A stretch of 64,000 nt of DNA from an uncultured bacterium (GTDB taxonomy: Bacteria; Bacillota_I; Bacilli_A; RFN20; CAG-826): positions 1-64,000 of the forward strand of contig CASEVI010000001.1 of assembly GCA_949291375.1 (NCBI GenBank). Direction: 5' to 3'. The stretch's first letter is position 1. Each line of letters starts with the position of its first letter. Below the pieces are notes generated by a model that did not search any database, was not told where the DNA came from, and worked only from the letters and a program-made list of their open reading frames with translations. Positions 56,038 to 64,000 of the stretch are shown here, in pieces. The position numbers were made by a program, and so were the translations under genes.

Positions 56038-56051
56038 ATGAATTACCATTA

Positions 56052-56420
56052 TGGTGGAGATGCGGAGATTCGAACTCCGGTCCAAGAAATATTTCCCACT
56101 ACTTCTACAGTTTAGTTAAGATTTAAATTTCATGACTTATCAACCTTAACGAACTTAACAGTCACTAGATTATATTAATTTAATTTAAACTTATAATCAT
56201 CATTTAAACGAGTTTCTTAACTATCACAGAATAAAATTCAAAAAGAAGAAACGAAGAATTTTATTCCGGCATTCTTTTAAAATTAAAGTTGATTAACTGC
56301 TACTAAGCAGCGAATGCTAATCTTTGATTTCTGTTGCCAGATATTTGTTTTTAGTCTTTAAGGCGACAACCCCACTGCAAATAGTGATAAATCAATCCCT
56401 GTCGAAACCAAGACATCCCC
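56052..56420 (-). ncRNA. ssrA: Transfer-messenger RNA
   Basis: Trans-translation RNA, 369 nt. The 5' end reads GGGGATGTCTTGGTTTCGAC and pairs with the 3' CATCTCC before an encoded ACCA, forming the tRNA-like acceptor stem. GGTTCGAATCTCCGC is close to the T-arm form. The tag frame is at 56303-56338: resume codon GGC, then AAC AGA AAT CAA AGA TTA GCA TTC GCT GCT TAG, giving (A)GNRNQRLAFAA. The Ala-Ala end is the usual ClpXP degron; L-A-F-A-A replaces the usual L-A-L-A-A. Partner SmpB is at 21961-22419. Confidence 0.97.
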
Positions 56421-56452
56421 AATTTCAATTAAATTTTTCAAAGATTTTTTGA

Positions 56453-56481
56453 ATTATAATGATAAAACACAGTTTTATCAA
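56453..56481 (-). promoter_or_regulatory. tmRNA promoter
   Basis: Minus strand: TTGATA (56476-56481), 17-nt spacer, TATAAT (56453-56458), placing a start about 25 nt before the mature 5' end, consistent with RNase P trimming. A palindrome GATAAAAC-ACA-GTTTTATC (56461-56479) covers the spacer and may act as an operator or as the NUDIX gene's weak terminator. Confidence 0.75.
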
Positions 56482-56496
56482 GATAAACAATATATT

Positions 56497-56895
56497 TTAA
56501 GCTTTATCAATAAGTTCAAATAACTCTAGAAAGTCATCACTTAATGGATATTTAGTAATATCTTTTTTATTAATCCAAAATATTTCACCTTCTTTTGAAG
56601 AATGAAGCGAACCACTAAAATCATCACTTTTAAATAAAAAACCTAAATAACGGTTATTTTCTTCCCATTTCCACTCTTTAATTGCACATAATTTAATACT
56701 ATGTAATATTAATCCAGTTTCTTCTTTAATCTCTCGATAAACACTCTCTTCAATGCTTTCATTCTTTTCAACATGTCCCCCAGGAAAAGATAACCCTGGC
56801 CAATCACTCTTTTTACGGTTAATTACAAGTATTTCATTACCCCTATAAACCATAACCATATTGGTTAATATACATTTTTGATATTTTTTATCCAT
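56497..56895 (-). CDS. NUDIX hydrolase (MutT-like)
   Basis: 132-aa hydrolase of nucleoside diphosphates linked to another moiety, likely 8-oxo-dGTP or similar. The NUDIX box is complete: GGHVEKNESIEESVYREIKE then ETG fits G-x5-E-x7-REUxEExGU. FKSDDFSGSLHSSKEGEIFW is typical of the 8-oxo-dGTP diphosphatase group. It diverges from the 56961 gene across 65 bp containing a 22-bp palindrome. Confidence 0.9.
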   Translation of the reverse strand: MDKKYQKCILTNMVMVYRGNEILVINRKKSDWPGLSFPGGHVEKNESIEESVYREIKEETGLILHSIKLCAIKEWKWEENNRYLGFLFKSDDFSGSLHSSKEGEIFWINKKDITKYPLSDDFLELFELIDKA

Positions 56896-56920
56896 ACAAT
56901 TTTTATATATCTTCTTTTCC

Positions 56921-56942
56921 TTAAATAGTATATACTATTTAA
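56921..56942. promoter_or_regulatory. 22-bp perfect palindrome between divergent genes
   Basis: TTAAATAGTAT followed by its exact reverse complement. It lies in the 65-bp space between the NUDIX gene and the 329-aa membrane protein gene and overlaps any promoter either could use. It looks like an operator for a dimeric (GntR-like?) repressor. Confidence 0.55.
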
Positions 56943-56960
56943 GCGTTGAGGTAAAAATTA

Positions 56961-57950
56961 ATGGCAAGTAAAAATATAAAGGCAAAAAAAGTTAGTAAGA
57001 ATAAATTAAATCTAAATAAAGTTTTATTTTATCTTAAATCATTAATCAACAATGGAATTGTAAAAGAAATCGGTATTAGACATTGGATTTCATCTATTTT
57101 CGTTTTCCTACTTTCTGTCTTCATTTCTGTTATTCCTGTTTTAACTACAGAAGCGACAAGAAATGGTTCATCATCAATCAATAATCAATATAACGATGTA
57201 TTAGTCGAATCTTTATATAATTATGTTACAAGCGATGAAACGTTAGATTTTGAAATTAAAGACCATAAAGCAAATTTGCTTTTAGGAAGCACAGAAAATG
57301 CTCTTTATACTTATGAAAGAGGGACTTCAAGAATTGATTATTATTTCTTTAATACAACTGAAGGAATGCCTTCATTAAATGAACAAGCTAATTCTTTATT
57401 AGAAAATAATCCTAATATTCAATCTTATTTCTTTATTTCAACTTCTTCCTTCCAAGTTCAAATTATTAACCCATCAACTAGTCAAACTGTTGGAATGGTA
57501 AATGGCGGATATAATCATATTGATGATATCGCATCATTTAAAAATTATATTAAAGAAGGTGTTGATGAAACTCTTACTATAAATGAAATAAAAACAGCTT
57601 ATGCAAATAAAATTTTTGAATTCTTTGACTTAGGTTATTTAGATTTAAGAGGCCAACAAATTGGAATGACTGTTGGAATTTGTTTAGGAATTAATGCAGG
57701 AATCACAATTATTGTTGTACCAATTCTCTTCTTAATGACAAGAGGTAAAAATAATCCAAATAGAAATATTAAATTCTACCAAATCATGGGTGTTGGATTC
57801 CATGCAACACTTTCTCCTGCTATTTTATCATTAATCATTGGTTATATTATGGGTGGATCTTTCCAATATATGTCGATGCTCTTTGTAATGTGTTATGGCT
57901 TTAGAGCAATGTGGCTAGCAATGAAATATTTACGCCCACCAGTTGAATAA
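56961..57950 (+). CDS. Multi-pass membrane protein with extracytoplasmic domain (329 aa)
   Basis: Basic N-terminus (KAKKVSKNKLNLNK), a membrane helix at about 38-58 (WISSIFVFLLSVFISVIPVL), an outside domain of about 160 residues, then three to four helices from about 235 (TVGICLGINAGITIIVVPIL, ATLSPAILSLIIGYIMGG, MSMLFVMCYGFRAMWLAMKY). This resembles the DUF1189/YIP1-like layout, but I am not certain of the family. SD TTGAGG. Terminator follows at 57974-58006. Confidence 0.65.
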   Translation: MASKNIKAKKVSKNKLNLNKVLFYLKSLINNGIVKEIGIRHWISSIFVFLLSVFISVIPVLTTEATRNGSSSINNQYNDVLVESLYNYVTSDETLDFEIKDHKANLLLGSTENALYTYERGTSRIDYYFFNTTEGMPSLNEQANSLLENNPNIQSYFFISTSSFQVQIINPSTSQTVGMVNGGYNHIDDIASFKNYIKEGVDETLTINEIKTAYANKIFEFFDLGYLDLRGQQIGMTVGICLGINAGITIIVVPILFLMTRGKNNPNRNIKFYQIMGVGFHATLSPAILSLIIGYIMGGSFQYMSMLFVMCYGFRAMWLAMKYLRPPVE

Positions 57951-57973
57951 AATAAATATTAAAATATTAAATT

Positions 57974-58006
57974 AAAGATAGTTACTAGCTGGAACTATCT
58001 TTTTTT
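57974..58006 (+). terminator. Terminator of the 329-aa membrane protein gene
   Basis: AAAGATAGTT (57974-57983), AACTATCTTT (57993-58002), then TTTT. Confidence 0.88.
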
Positions 58007-58012
58007 AATAGT

Positions 58013-58037
58013 AAAAAAGTTGCCTATATAAGACAAC
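58013..58037 (-). terminator. secG terminator
   Basis: Minus strand GTTGTCT (58031-58037), loop, AGGCAAC (58019-58025) with one wobble, then six T. 24 nt after the secG stop. Confidence 0.75.
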
Positions 58038-58060
58038 CCTTTTATACAACTCTCTATTTA

Positions 58061-58372
58061 TTAAAATAAGAAATTGGTAATTAAATTAATTGCTGTTGTA
58101 ACGCTATCATCAGCAGTTACTCCGCTTGAATCGCTTCCTCCACCAACTCCTAATACAGAAGAAAGTAATGCTAAGAATAAGAATACAATACCGAATCCAA
58201 GAGTTAAATATGAAACAATAAGTTCACTTCCTCTTTCTTTTGTTTTAACGAAGACATTTAATCCTCCGCCAGTAATAGCACCGGAAGCACCTTCACTCTT
58301 ACCACCTTGGAGTAAACTTAAAACAATGATAATTACACATATTACCCAGAATATCCAATCATACCACTGCAT
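58061..58372 (-). CDS. secG: Preprotein translocase subunit SecG
   Basis: Small accessory subunit of SecYEG. Two membrane helices (about 4-22 WYDWIFWVICVIIIVLSLLQ and 53-75) joined by the conserved cytoplasmic loop LQGGKSEGASGAITGG. 103 aa because of a Gly/Ser-rich C-terminal tail (GVGGGSDSSGVTADD). SD GGAGG in the 58.38-kb gap. It follows the secA-prfB-yitT-uvrB run on the same strand. Confidence 0.93.
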   Translation of the reverse strand: MQWYDWIFWVICVIIIVLSLLQGGKSEGASGAITGGGLNVFVKTKERGSELIVSYLTLGFGIVFLFLALLSSVLGVGGGSDSSGVTADDSVTTAINLITNFLF

Positions 58373-58441
58373 AAATTAATCCTCCTTTTAAAAATTTGCT
58401 TAATTATTTTATGATAAATATCACTTAAAGTCTATATAGAT

Positions 58442-60421
58442 TTACTTTAGGCTATCTTTTAAAGTAAATAATATTTCTCTTAATTCAATAGCTTTTTCAA
58501 AATCAAAAACCTTGGCAGCTTTTTTCATTTCACTTTCGACTTGTTTAATCTTTAATTCAATTTCTTTCTTAGTTAATTTAGTATCTTTTTCATTAATATC
58601 CAATTTATTATCTTCATGAGTAATTGCATGAATTGGTGAAACAATAGGCTTAATAATAGTTTGAGGAATAATACCGTTTTCTTCATTATATTTTTCTTGA
58701 ATTTCTCTTCTTCTATTAGTTTCATCAATACATTTTTGCATTGATTCAGTCATAGTATCTGCATACATTATTGCTTCGCCATGTTCATTTCTAGCAGCTC
58801 TACCTACTACTTGAATTAAACTCCTTTCACTTCTTAAGAATCCTTCTTTATCAGCATCTAAAATAGCAATTAATGAGACTTCAGGAATATCCAAACCTTC
58901 TCTTAAAAGGTTTATTCCGACTAAAACATCATACTTTCCCTTTCTTAATTGATAAATAATTTCGCTTCTTTCTAATGTTTTGCATTCGCTATGTAAATAA
59001 ACAGTTTTTATTCCTTTTTCTTTTAAAAATTTAGTTAAATCTTCTGCCATTCTTATAGTTAAAGTAACAACCATGACTCTTTCACTTTTCTTAATTCTTT
59101 CTTCAATTTCATAAACCAAATCATCAATTTGTCCCAAAGATGGTCGAACAAAAATTTGGGGATCTAAAAGCCCTGTAGGTCTAATAATTTGTTCAACGAA
59201 TTTATGATGAGTTTTTTCTAATTCATAATCTCCTGGGGTTGCACTTGTAAAAATAACTTGATTAAATTCATTTTGGAACTCATCAAAATTTAATGGTCTA
59301 TTATCTAAGGCACTAGGTAGACGAAATCCATATTCCACCAAGGTCATTTTCCTACTTCTATCACCATTAAACATACCTCTAACTTGTGGAATTGTCGCAT
59401 GAGATTCATCAATAATCATCAAATAATCTTTAGGAAAATAATCCATTAAGCAGAAAGGTTTTTCGCCCTTTTTTCTTCCATCGATATGACGTGAATAATT
59501 TTCAATTCCAGGGCACATTCCAAATTCTTTTAAAGATTCAACATCTTGTCTTGTTCTAAGTTCAATTCTTTCAGCTTCTAATAGCTTACCTTCACTTTTA
59601 AAATAAGCAATTCTTTCGTCTAATTCCTTTAAAATTCTTTCACAAGCTATATTGATTCTTTCTTTTGTTGAGGCGTGATCATAGGCTGGATAAAAATTAT
59701 AAACTTTATAAGATTCTAAAATTTCACCTGTTAAATAAGTAACTTTATAGATTCCTTCAACATTATCGCCAAACATCTCAATACGAATATAACTGTCTTT
59801 ATCATCAGCTCCCATAACTGAAATCGTATCACCACTAACTCTAAATCTACCTGGAGCAAGGTCGATATCGTTTCTTTTATATTGAGAATCAATTAATTTT
59901 TTATAAAAAGTTTTAACATCAATGTCTTCATCAACTCTTACTTCAAAAATTAACTTCTTATATTCTTCAGGATCTGTTAATCCATAAATTGAAGCAACAG
60001 AAGCAACAACAATTGTATCTCTTCTAGAAACAATTGAATTGACAGCACTAACTCTCATCATTTCGATTTCTTCATTCATCATTGCAGATTTTTCAATATA
60101 TGTGTCACTAGCAACAACATAAGCTTCAGGTTGATAAAAATCAAAGTTTGAAACAAAATATTCAACTCTATTATTAGGAAATAATTCTTTCATTTCTTGA
60201 TATAGTTGACCTGCTAAAGTTTTATTATGGACTAAAATTAAAGTAGGTTTTTGAGTTTTTAATATAACATTAGCCATTGTAAAAGTTTTGCCGGTGCCAG
60301 TTGCACCTAATAAAACTTGAAACTTCTTTCCTTCTTCTACCCCTTCGACAAGTTCTTTTATTGCGGTTGGTTGATCTCCAGTAGGTTTAAATTTAGATAC
60401 AAGTTCAAACTCTTTATTCAT
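58442..60421 (-). CDS. uvrB: Excinuclease ABC subunit B
   Basis: Helicase-like damage verification subunit of nucleotide excision repair. FKPTGDQPTAIKELVEG, Walker A GATGTGKTFT, beta-hairpin YYQPEAYV in variant form FYQPEAYV, DESHATIPQ, and SLIAILDADKEGFLRSERSL. C-terminal UVR motif FDFEKAIELREILFTLK, which contacts UvrC. 659 aa, full length. Its ATG overlaps the yitT stop by 8 nt. Confidence 0.97.
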   Translation of the reverse strand: MNKEFELVSKFKPTGDQPTAIKELVEGVEEGKKFQVLLGATGTGKTFTMANVILKTQKPTLILVHNKTLAGQLYQEMKELFPNNRVEYFVSNFDFYQPEAYVVASDTYIEKSAMMNEEIEMMRVSAVNSIVSRRDTIVVASVASIYGLTDPEEYKKLIFEVRVDEDIDVKTFYKKLIDSQYKRNDIDLAPGRFRVSGDTISVMGADDKDSYIRIEMFGDNVEGIYKVTYLTGEILESYKVYNFYPAYDHASTKERINIACERILKELDERIAYFKSEGKLLEAERIELRTRQDVESLKEFGMCPGIENYSRHIDGRKKGEKPFCLMDYFPKDYLMIIDESHATIPQVRGMFNGDRSRKMTLVEYGFRLPSALDNRPLNFDEFQNEFNQVIFTSATPGDYELEKTHHKFVEQIIRPTGLLDPQIFVRPSLGQIDDLVYEIEERIKKSERVMVVTLTIRMAEDLTKFLKEKGIKTVYLHSECKTLERSEIIYQLRKGKYDVLVGINLLREGLDIPEVSLIAILDADKEGFLRSERSLIQVVGRAARNEHGEAIMYADTMTESMQKCIDETNRRREIQEKYNEENGIIPQTIIKPIVSPIHAITHEDNKLDINEKDTKLTKKEIELKIKQVESEMKKAAKVFDFEKAIELREILFTLKDSLK

Positions 60422-61451
60422 CCTTTTTGTTCTTCTTTCCTATCTTTTTTAATTTTGAAATGCTGTTTTCTTTACTTGAATGTAAGGGAGAGAAACCTTC
60501 ACCATTAACGGTTTGACATTCTCCAATAGTCATAAAAGCATCTTTATCAATCTCAGCAATCATATCTTTTACTTTTAATAATTCATCGCGAGAAAAAATA
60601 ATTCTTACACAAATTTTTTCTTCGTTTGTATATCCACCAGTAACGTTATAAATAGTAACACTTCTATTAAGTTCATTTATTACTCTTTCTTTAATTTCAT
60701 CGCTTTTTGTAGTTATTATATCTGCAAAATATGCTCCAGATTGACGATCATAAATAAATTCAATCATCATAGCACATAAAACAGCTGCAAAAATACCGAT
60801 TAATCCAGCGATGAATCCTATTGAACTATATTTAATAGCATTAATTATTAAACCAACAATAACAACACTTCCATCTAATAAAAATGCTGAAATAGATGTT
60901 TTTAAGCCCGTATATTTATTTAAAATAAAGGTTAATATATCAAATCCACCAGTAGAGCCTCCGCCAATAAAAGTGATACCACATCCTAAACCAGTGAACG
61001 CTCCACCAATAAGTCCACAAATTATCATTCTTCCAGCTTCTAAATTTTCTAAATTTATTAACTCTAAAACACTGCTATTAGAATTAATTTCTACTCCTTT
61101 ATTTATCAAAAGGGAAACTAAATATTCTCCAATACCACTTCTTAAAACTAAAGAAACAAAAAGCGGATAAAAAATTGAAGATATTAAAGTTTTTAAAGAA
61201 AATTTCCATCCTAAAAAGATGAGTCCAATAATATATAATCCCCAAGTAAAAATCATGACAATAACATCAATGTCTAAAGGTATAAATTCAGCAATAATTA
61301 AAGAAAAACCGCTTAATCCACCACTAACTATTCCAAAAGGAAGAAGAAAAACCGAAGCACCAAAAGCAACAATAAAAGTTCCTAAAAGAACTAAAAAAAC
61401 ATTGTAAATTAATTTTATAATTTTCTTAGTTTTCTCATTAATTTTTATCAT
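60414..61451 (-). CDS. YitT-family membrane protein (DUF161 + DUF2179)
   Basis: Five to six membrane helices with family motifs FLLPFGIVSGGLSGFSLII and FIGGGSTGGFDILTFILNKY, then a cytosolic DUF2179 domain (SVTIYNVTGGYTNEEKICVR, DKDAFMTIGECQTVNGEGF). Role in bacteria unknown; a cyclic-nucleotide or ligand-binding regulator of transport has been suggested for the domain type, which I treat as unproven. 345 aa. It overlaps prfB by 14 nt and uvrB by 8 nt, so all three are translated together. Confidence 0.88.
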   Translation of the reverse strand: MIKINEKTKKIIKLIYNVFLVLLGTFIVAFGASVFLLPFGIVSGGLSGFSLIIAEFIPLDIDVIVMIFTWGLYIIGLIFLGWKFSLKTLISSIFYPLFVSLVLRSGIGEYLVSLLINKGVEINSNSSVLELINLENLEAGRMIICGLIGGAFTGLGCGITFIGGGSTGGFDILTFILNKYTGLKTSISAFLLDGSVVIVGLIINAIKYSSIGFIAGLIGIFAAVLCAMMIEFIYDRQSGAYFADIITTKSDEIKERVINELNRSVTIYNVTGGYTNEEKICVRIIFSRDELLKVKDMIAEIDKDAFMTIGECQTVNGEGFSPLHSSKENSISKLKKIGKKNKKDE

Positions 61452-62551
61452 TTTGTTTAGCCCTCCTTTCTAAATATGAATCGATAAAATCGTCTAAATC
61501 TCCATCCATAACATCATCAATTTGAGTTGTTTCATAATTTGTTCGGTTATCTTTTACTAAAGTGTATGGGCAAAAAACATAGGAACGAATTTGCGAGCCC
61601 CATTCAATATTTTTTTGCTCCCCAATAATTCCATTTAATTTATCTTTTTTCTTTTTTTCTTCAAGTTCAAAAAGTTTAGATTTAAGCATATTCATCGCAA
61701 TTTCTCTGTTTTTTAATTGAGTTCTTTCAATTTGAGAAGATACGACTATTCCTGTAGGAATATGAGTGATTCTTACTGCCGTTTCAACTTTATTAACGTT
61801 TTGACCGCCAGCACCACTACTTCTAAAAGTATCAACTTTTAAATCAGTAGGGTTAATATCAATTTTTAAATTATCATCGAATTCAGGCGTAATATTTACA
61901 CTAGCAAAAGAAGTATGCCTTCTTTTATTTGAATCGAACGGAGAAATTCTAACTAAACGGTGAACACCTTTTTCTCCGCTTAATAAGCCATATGCATTTT
62001 TTCCTTCAATTAGCATCGTAACAGATTTAACTCCAACTTCTTCTCCAGGTAAAAAATCAATAATTGAATATTTAAAATGATGCCTTTCACAATATCTTTC
62101 ATACATCCTTAAAAGCATTTGAGCCCAATCGCAAGCTTCAGTCCCTCCGGCTCCAGGATGTATTTCTAAAATCGCAGGCAAAGAATCGTATTCTCCATTA
62201 AATAAAACTTTCTTCCTTAATCCATCAATGGATGAAAAAATGGCCGTAGTCTCACTATTTATGAGTTCGGCCATATCAAAATCATCAACACTTATAGAAA
62301 ATGCTAATTGTTTTAAATCAGTAATTTGTTTTAATAATGAAAGATATTGTTCTTTATTTTCAATAAGTTCATTTCTTTCATCAATTAATTTTTTTGCTTC
62401 TCTTTGATTTGAATAAAAATTTTCTTTTAAAGATAATTCATCAATTTCTTTTATACGTTCATTAATCTTTGCGTTGTCAAAGTGAGTCACCAAGAGACTT
62501 TAGTAACTCTTCCTTTTCAACAATGTTATTACGTAATAAAAGTAAATCCAT
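61438..62551 (-). CDS. prfB: Peptide chain release factor 2 with programmed +1 frameshift
   Basis: Terminates at UAA and UGA. Frame 0 starts at ATG 62549-62551 (MDLLLLRNNIVEKEELLKSL, then GDSL) and hits TGA at 62477-62479. A +1 shift at CTT-TGA-C continues in frame with DNAKINERIKEIDEL. SPF at residue about 205 (ISPFDSN) is the RF2 codon-reading tripeptide. SGAGGQNVNKVETA holds the GGQ hydrolysis motif. Joined length is about 370 aa, as expected. Starts 9 nt after the secA stop. Confidence 0.96.
62476..62490 (-). promoter_or_regulatory. RF2 autoregulatory frameshift site
   Basis: Minus-strand GGTGACTCACTTTGAC: slippery CTT (62480-62482), in-frame TGA (62477-62479) and next C. GGTGA just upstream can pair with the anti-SD of 16S rRNA. 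Low RF2 lets the ribosome pause at UGA and shift, restoring synthesis. Confidence 0.92.
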
Positions 62552-62560
62552 AAATTATAA

Positions 62561-64000
62561 TTAATTTGTGTGAATATCTTCGTATTCATGTTCTTCAGCT
62601 GCTTTTTTATCTTTATCGATATCAGAAATATTTAAGGCAGCATGATCAATGTTTTCGTTTTCTTTATTCTTATCTTTATTTTCTATATTTTCGGCTTTTG
62701 CTTCTTTTACTTCTTCCTTTGCCTCTTCAACTATTGTTTGAGATTGAGCAATTTCACTGTTTACTAAAGATGTAACATTAGAAACAATTGGCTCGTCTTT
62801 CTTTTCAACATTAACTGATAACCCTTCAGTTTTAGTTTGTTCTGCAACTTTTGCAGCTTCAACTTGAGCAGAATTATCAATTGTTGGAGTAAATTCTTCT
62901 TTAGGAGTTTCTTTCTTAACAATTCTCATATTCATAAGATTTAAAACTACTTCAAGAGAGATAACTTCAAGCATTTCTCTAAATAATGCCCAGCCTTCAT
63001 TAACATAATCTTGTAATGGGTTTGTTTGAGCATAACTTCTTAATGTAACAGATTCTCTAAATCTTGACATATTATCAATTTGTTGAGTCCAGTTTCTATC
63101 AATAACTCTAAGAGTAATTTGTCTTTCGAGTTTTTCAACAGTTTCAGGATCATCCCATGCTTTCTTTTTATTTAAATATGCATCAATTAAAAGATCAGTT
63201 AAATCTTGTGCACAATCCTCAACGTTAGCATCATCCCGTGCAGATGGTTTAATTGTTCCTTCTGGCAAGAAACGAGGTTGAACAATTTTTGCTAATAATG
63301 TTCCATCAATAGCACCATTTTTATCAGCATTTGTAGCACGTTTTGCCAATGCTTTTCCACAATCATTAAATGTTTCATCTAGTAATTCAGTGATATCTTT
63401 TGCATAAAGAATTTGATCTCTTTTTGCATACATAATATGTCTTTGTTTTGATAAAACATCATCATAATCAAGAAGTGTTTTACGAACATCAAAATTTTGG
63501 CCTTCAATACGTTTTTGAGCACTAGTTATAGCATTAGTCATCATTCTCATATCAATTGGTTCATCACCAAATCCTTCGAATAATTTTCTTAAATTATCAC
63601 TAGCAAATCTAACCATTAATTCATCATCTAAAGAAACAAAGAATCTAGATGTGCCTGGATCTCCTTGACGTCCGCTTCTACCTCTAAGTTGGTTATCAAT
63701 TCTTCTTGATTCATGTCTTTCAAAACCGAAAACATATAATCCGCCTAAAGCTTTTGTTTCAGGAGTAAGTTTAATATCGGTACCTCTACCCGCCATATTA
63801 GTAGCAAGGGTAATTTGATTCTTTTGACCAGCTTTTGCAACAATTTCAGCTTCTCTAGCATGGTTTTTAGCATTAATCATTTCATATTTAAGACCTGATT
63901 TATCAAGTTCACGAGCAACTTCTTCACTTGCTTCAACTGATGGAGTACCAATTAAAATAGGTTGACCAGTTGCATGAACTTTTTTAACTTCAGAAACTAA
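62561..64000 (-). CDS. secA: Protein translocase ATPase SecA, C-terminal part
   Basis: Partial: the frame stays open to the window edge, so the true start lies beyond 64000. About 479 C-terminal residues are visible. NBD2 motifs: GQPILIGTPSVEASEE, TNMAGRGTDIKL, RGRSGRQGDPGTSRFFVSLD. The helical wing and scaffold regions follow (RIEGQNFDVRKTLLDYDDVL; DRNWTQQIDNMSRFRESVTL). The tail is acidic and Lys/Glu-rich (EEAKEEVKEAKAENIENKDK) and lacks the Cys-rich SecB/zinc-binding motif. First known gene of the secA-prfB-yitT-uvrB operon. Confidence 0.96.
   Translation of the reverse strand, partial: LVSEVKKVHATGQPILIGTPSVEASEEVARELDKSGLKYEMINAKNHAREAEIVAKAGQKNQITLATNMAGRGTDIKLTPETKALGGLYVFGFERHESRRIDNQLRGRSGRQGDPGTSRFFVSLDDELMVRFASDNLRKLFEGFGDEPIDMRMMTNAITSAQKRIEGQNFDVRKTLLDYDDVLSKQRHIMYAKRDQILYAKDITELLDETFNDCGKALAKRATNADKNGAIDGTLLAKIVQPRFLPEGTIKPSARDDANVEDCAQDLTDLLIDAYLNKKKAWDDPETVEKLERQITLRVIDRNWTQQIDNMSRFRESVTLRSYAQTNPLQDYVNEGWALFREMLEVISLEVVLNLMNMRIVKKETPKEEFTPTIDNSAQVEAAKVAEQTKTEGLSVNVEKKDEPIVSNVTSLVNSEIAQSQTIVEEAKEEVKEAKAENIENKDKNKENENIDHAALNISDIDKDKKAAEEHEYEDIHTN

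Noticed and set aside
62477..62479. prfB as a broken gene because of the in-frame TGA
   Set aside because: CTT-TGA-C with an upstream SD-like GGTGA is the standard RF2 programmed frameshift, so the gene is intact.

Overview
The window is a strongly AT-rich bacterial chromosome segment. It looks like a low-GC Bacillota, most likely an uncultured host-associated Bacilli, Erysipelotrichia or Mollicutes-related lineage. This is inferred from the gene set: a SipW-type signal peptidase, WhiA, an ECF vitamin transporter core, SmpB with tmRNA, YolD, DegV, and an RF2 with a programmed frameshift. UGA is read as stop. UGG codes Trp throughout, and RF2 carries the classical UGA frameshift site. No rRNA or tRNA gene was recognised.

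Layout. (1) 0-9.3 kb: a surface-protein island on the minus strand. It holds an ER-type (SipW-like) signal peptidase and at least four products whose N-termini share the motif [GS]-F-x-x-W-x-F. These are 232, 907, 210 and only 44 residues long. Long AT-rich regulatory DNA with palindromes, a 17-bp inverted repeat and a poly-A14 tract surrounds them. Upstream is an atypical response-regulator-like gene split by an in-frame TAG. (2) 9.6-23.4 kb: truA, ecfT-ecfA2-ecfA1, a dCMP deaminase, a zinc-ribbon membrane protein beside a BspA-like leucine-rich surface protein, pepT, an amidohydrolase, a folate-type ECF S component, smpB and rfbB. (3) 23.4-29.4 kb: metal homeostasis, with a copper-type P-ATPase carrying an unusual DKTN phosphorylation motif, a flavodoxin, and a cad-type operon (ArsR regulator, free-standing HMA chaperone, CadA). 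(4) 29.5-34.1 kb: one giant lipoprotein of about 1517 residues. (5) 34.2-42.0 kb: sdaA, an XRE regulator, whiA, a HAD phosphatase, an extended lgt, and uvrA. (6) 42.0-44.45 kb: an accessory patch of decayed genes (a DUF4143 ATPase fragment, a membrane gene with an in-frame TAA, a transposition-type AAA ATPase with a damaged P-loop) ending in 23-bp-period tandem repeats. (7) 44.5-52.9 kb: iron alcohol dehydrogenase, macro-domain/HTH protein, degV, a DUF2156-GNAT fusion, yolD-like, enolase and a WYL regulator. (8) 53.3-56 kb: a second accessory patch with grpB-like, an AlbA_2/Schlafen-type gene broken by an in-frame TGA, a serine-recombinase C-terminal remnant, and repeats of CGTGTAAGAGT at its edges. 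(9) 56-64 kb: tmRNA, a NUDIX hydrolase, a membrane protein, secG, and the operon secA-prfB-yitT-uvrB.

How the genes fit together. SipW is inferred to process the four W-motif proteins into a cell-surface matrix or fibre layer. Lgt and SecA/SecG serve the wider export route that also feeds the giant lipoprotein. EcfA1/A2/T form the shared energy module that the distant FolT-like S component would dock onto. SmpB and tmRNA form the trans-translation pair, though encoded 34 kb apart. Three convergent gene pairs carry their intrinsic terminators inside the opposing coding region, which indicates compaction. Against that, three genes are each broken by a single in-frame stop (one TAG, one TAA, one TGA), and two different DUF4143 ATPase genes survive only as fragments, showing ongoing gene decay.
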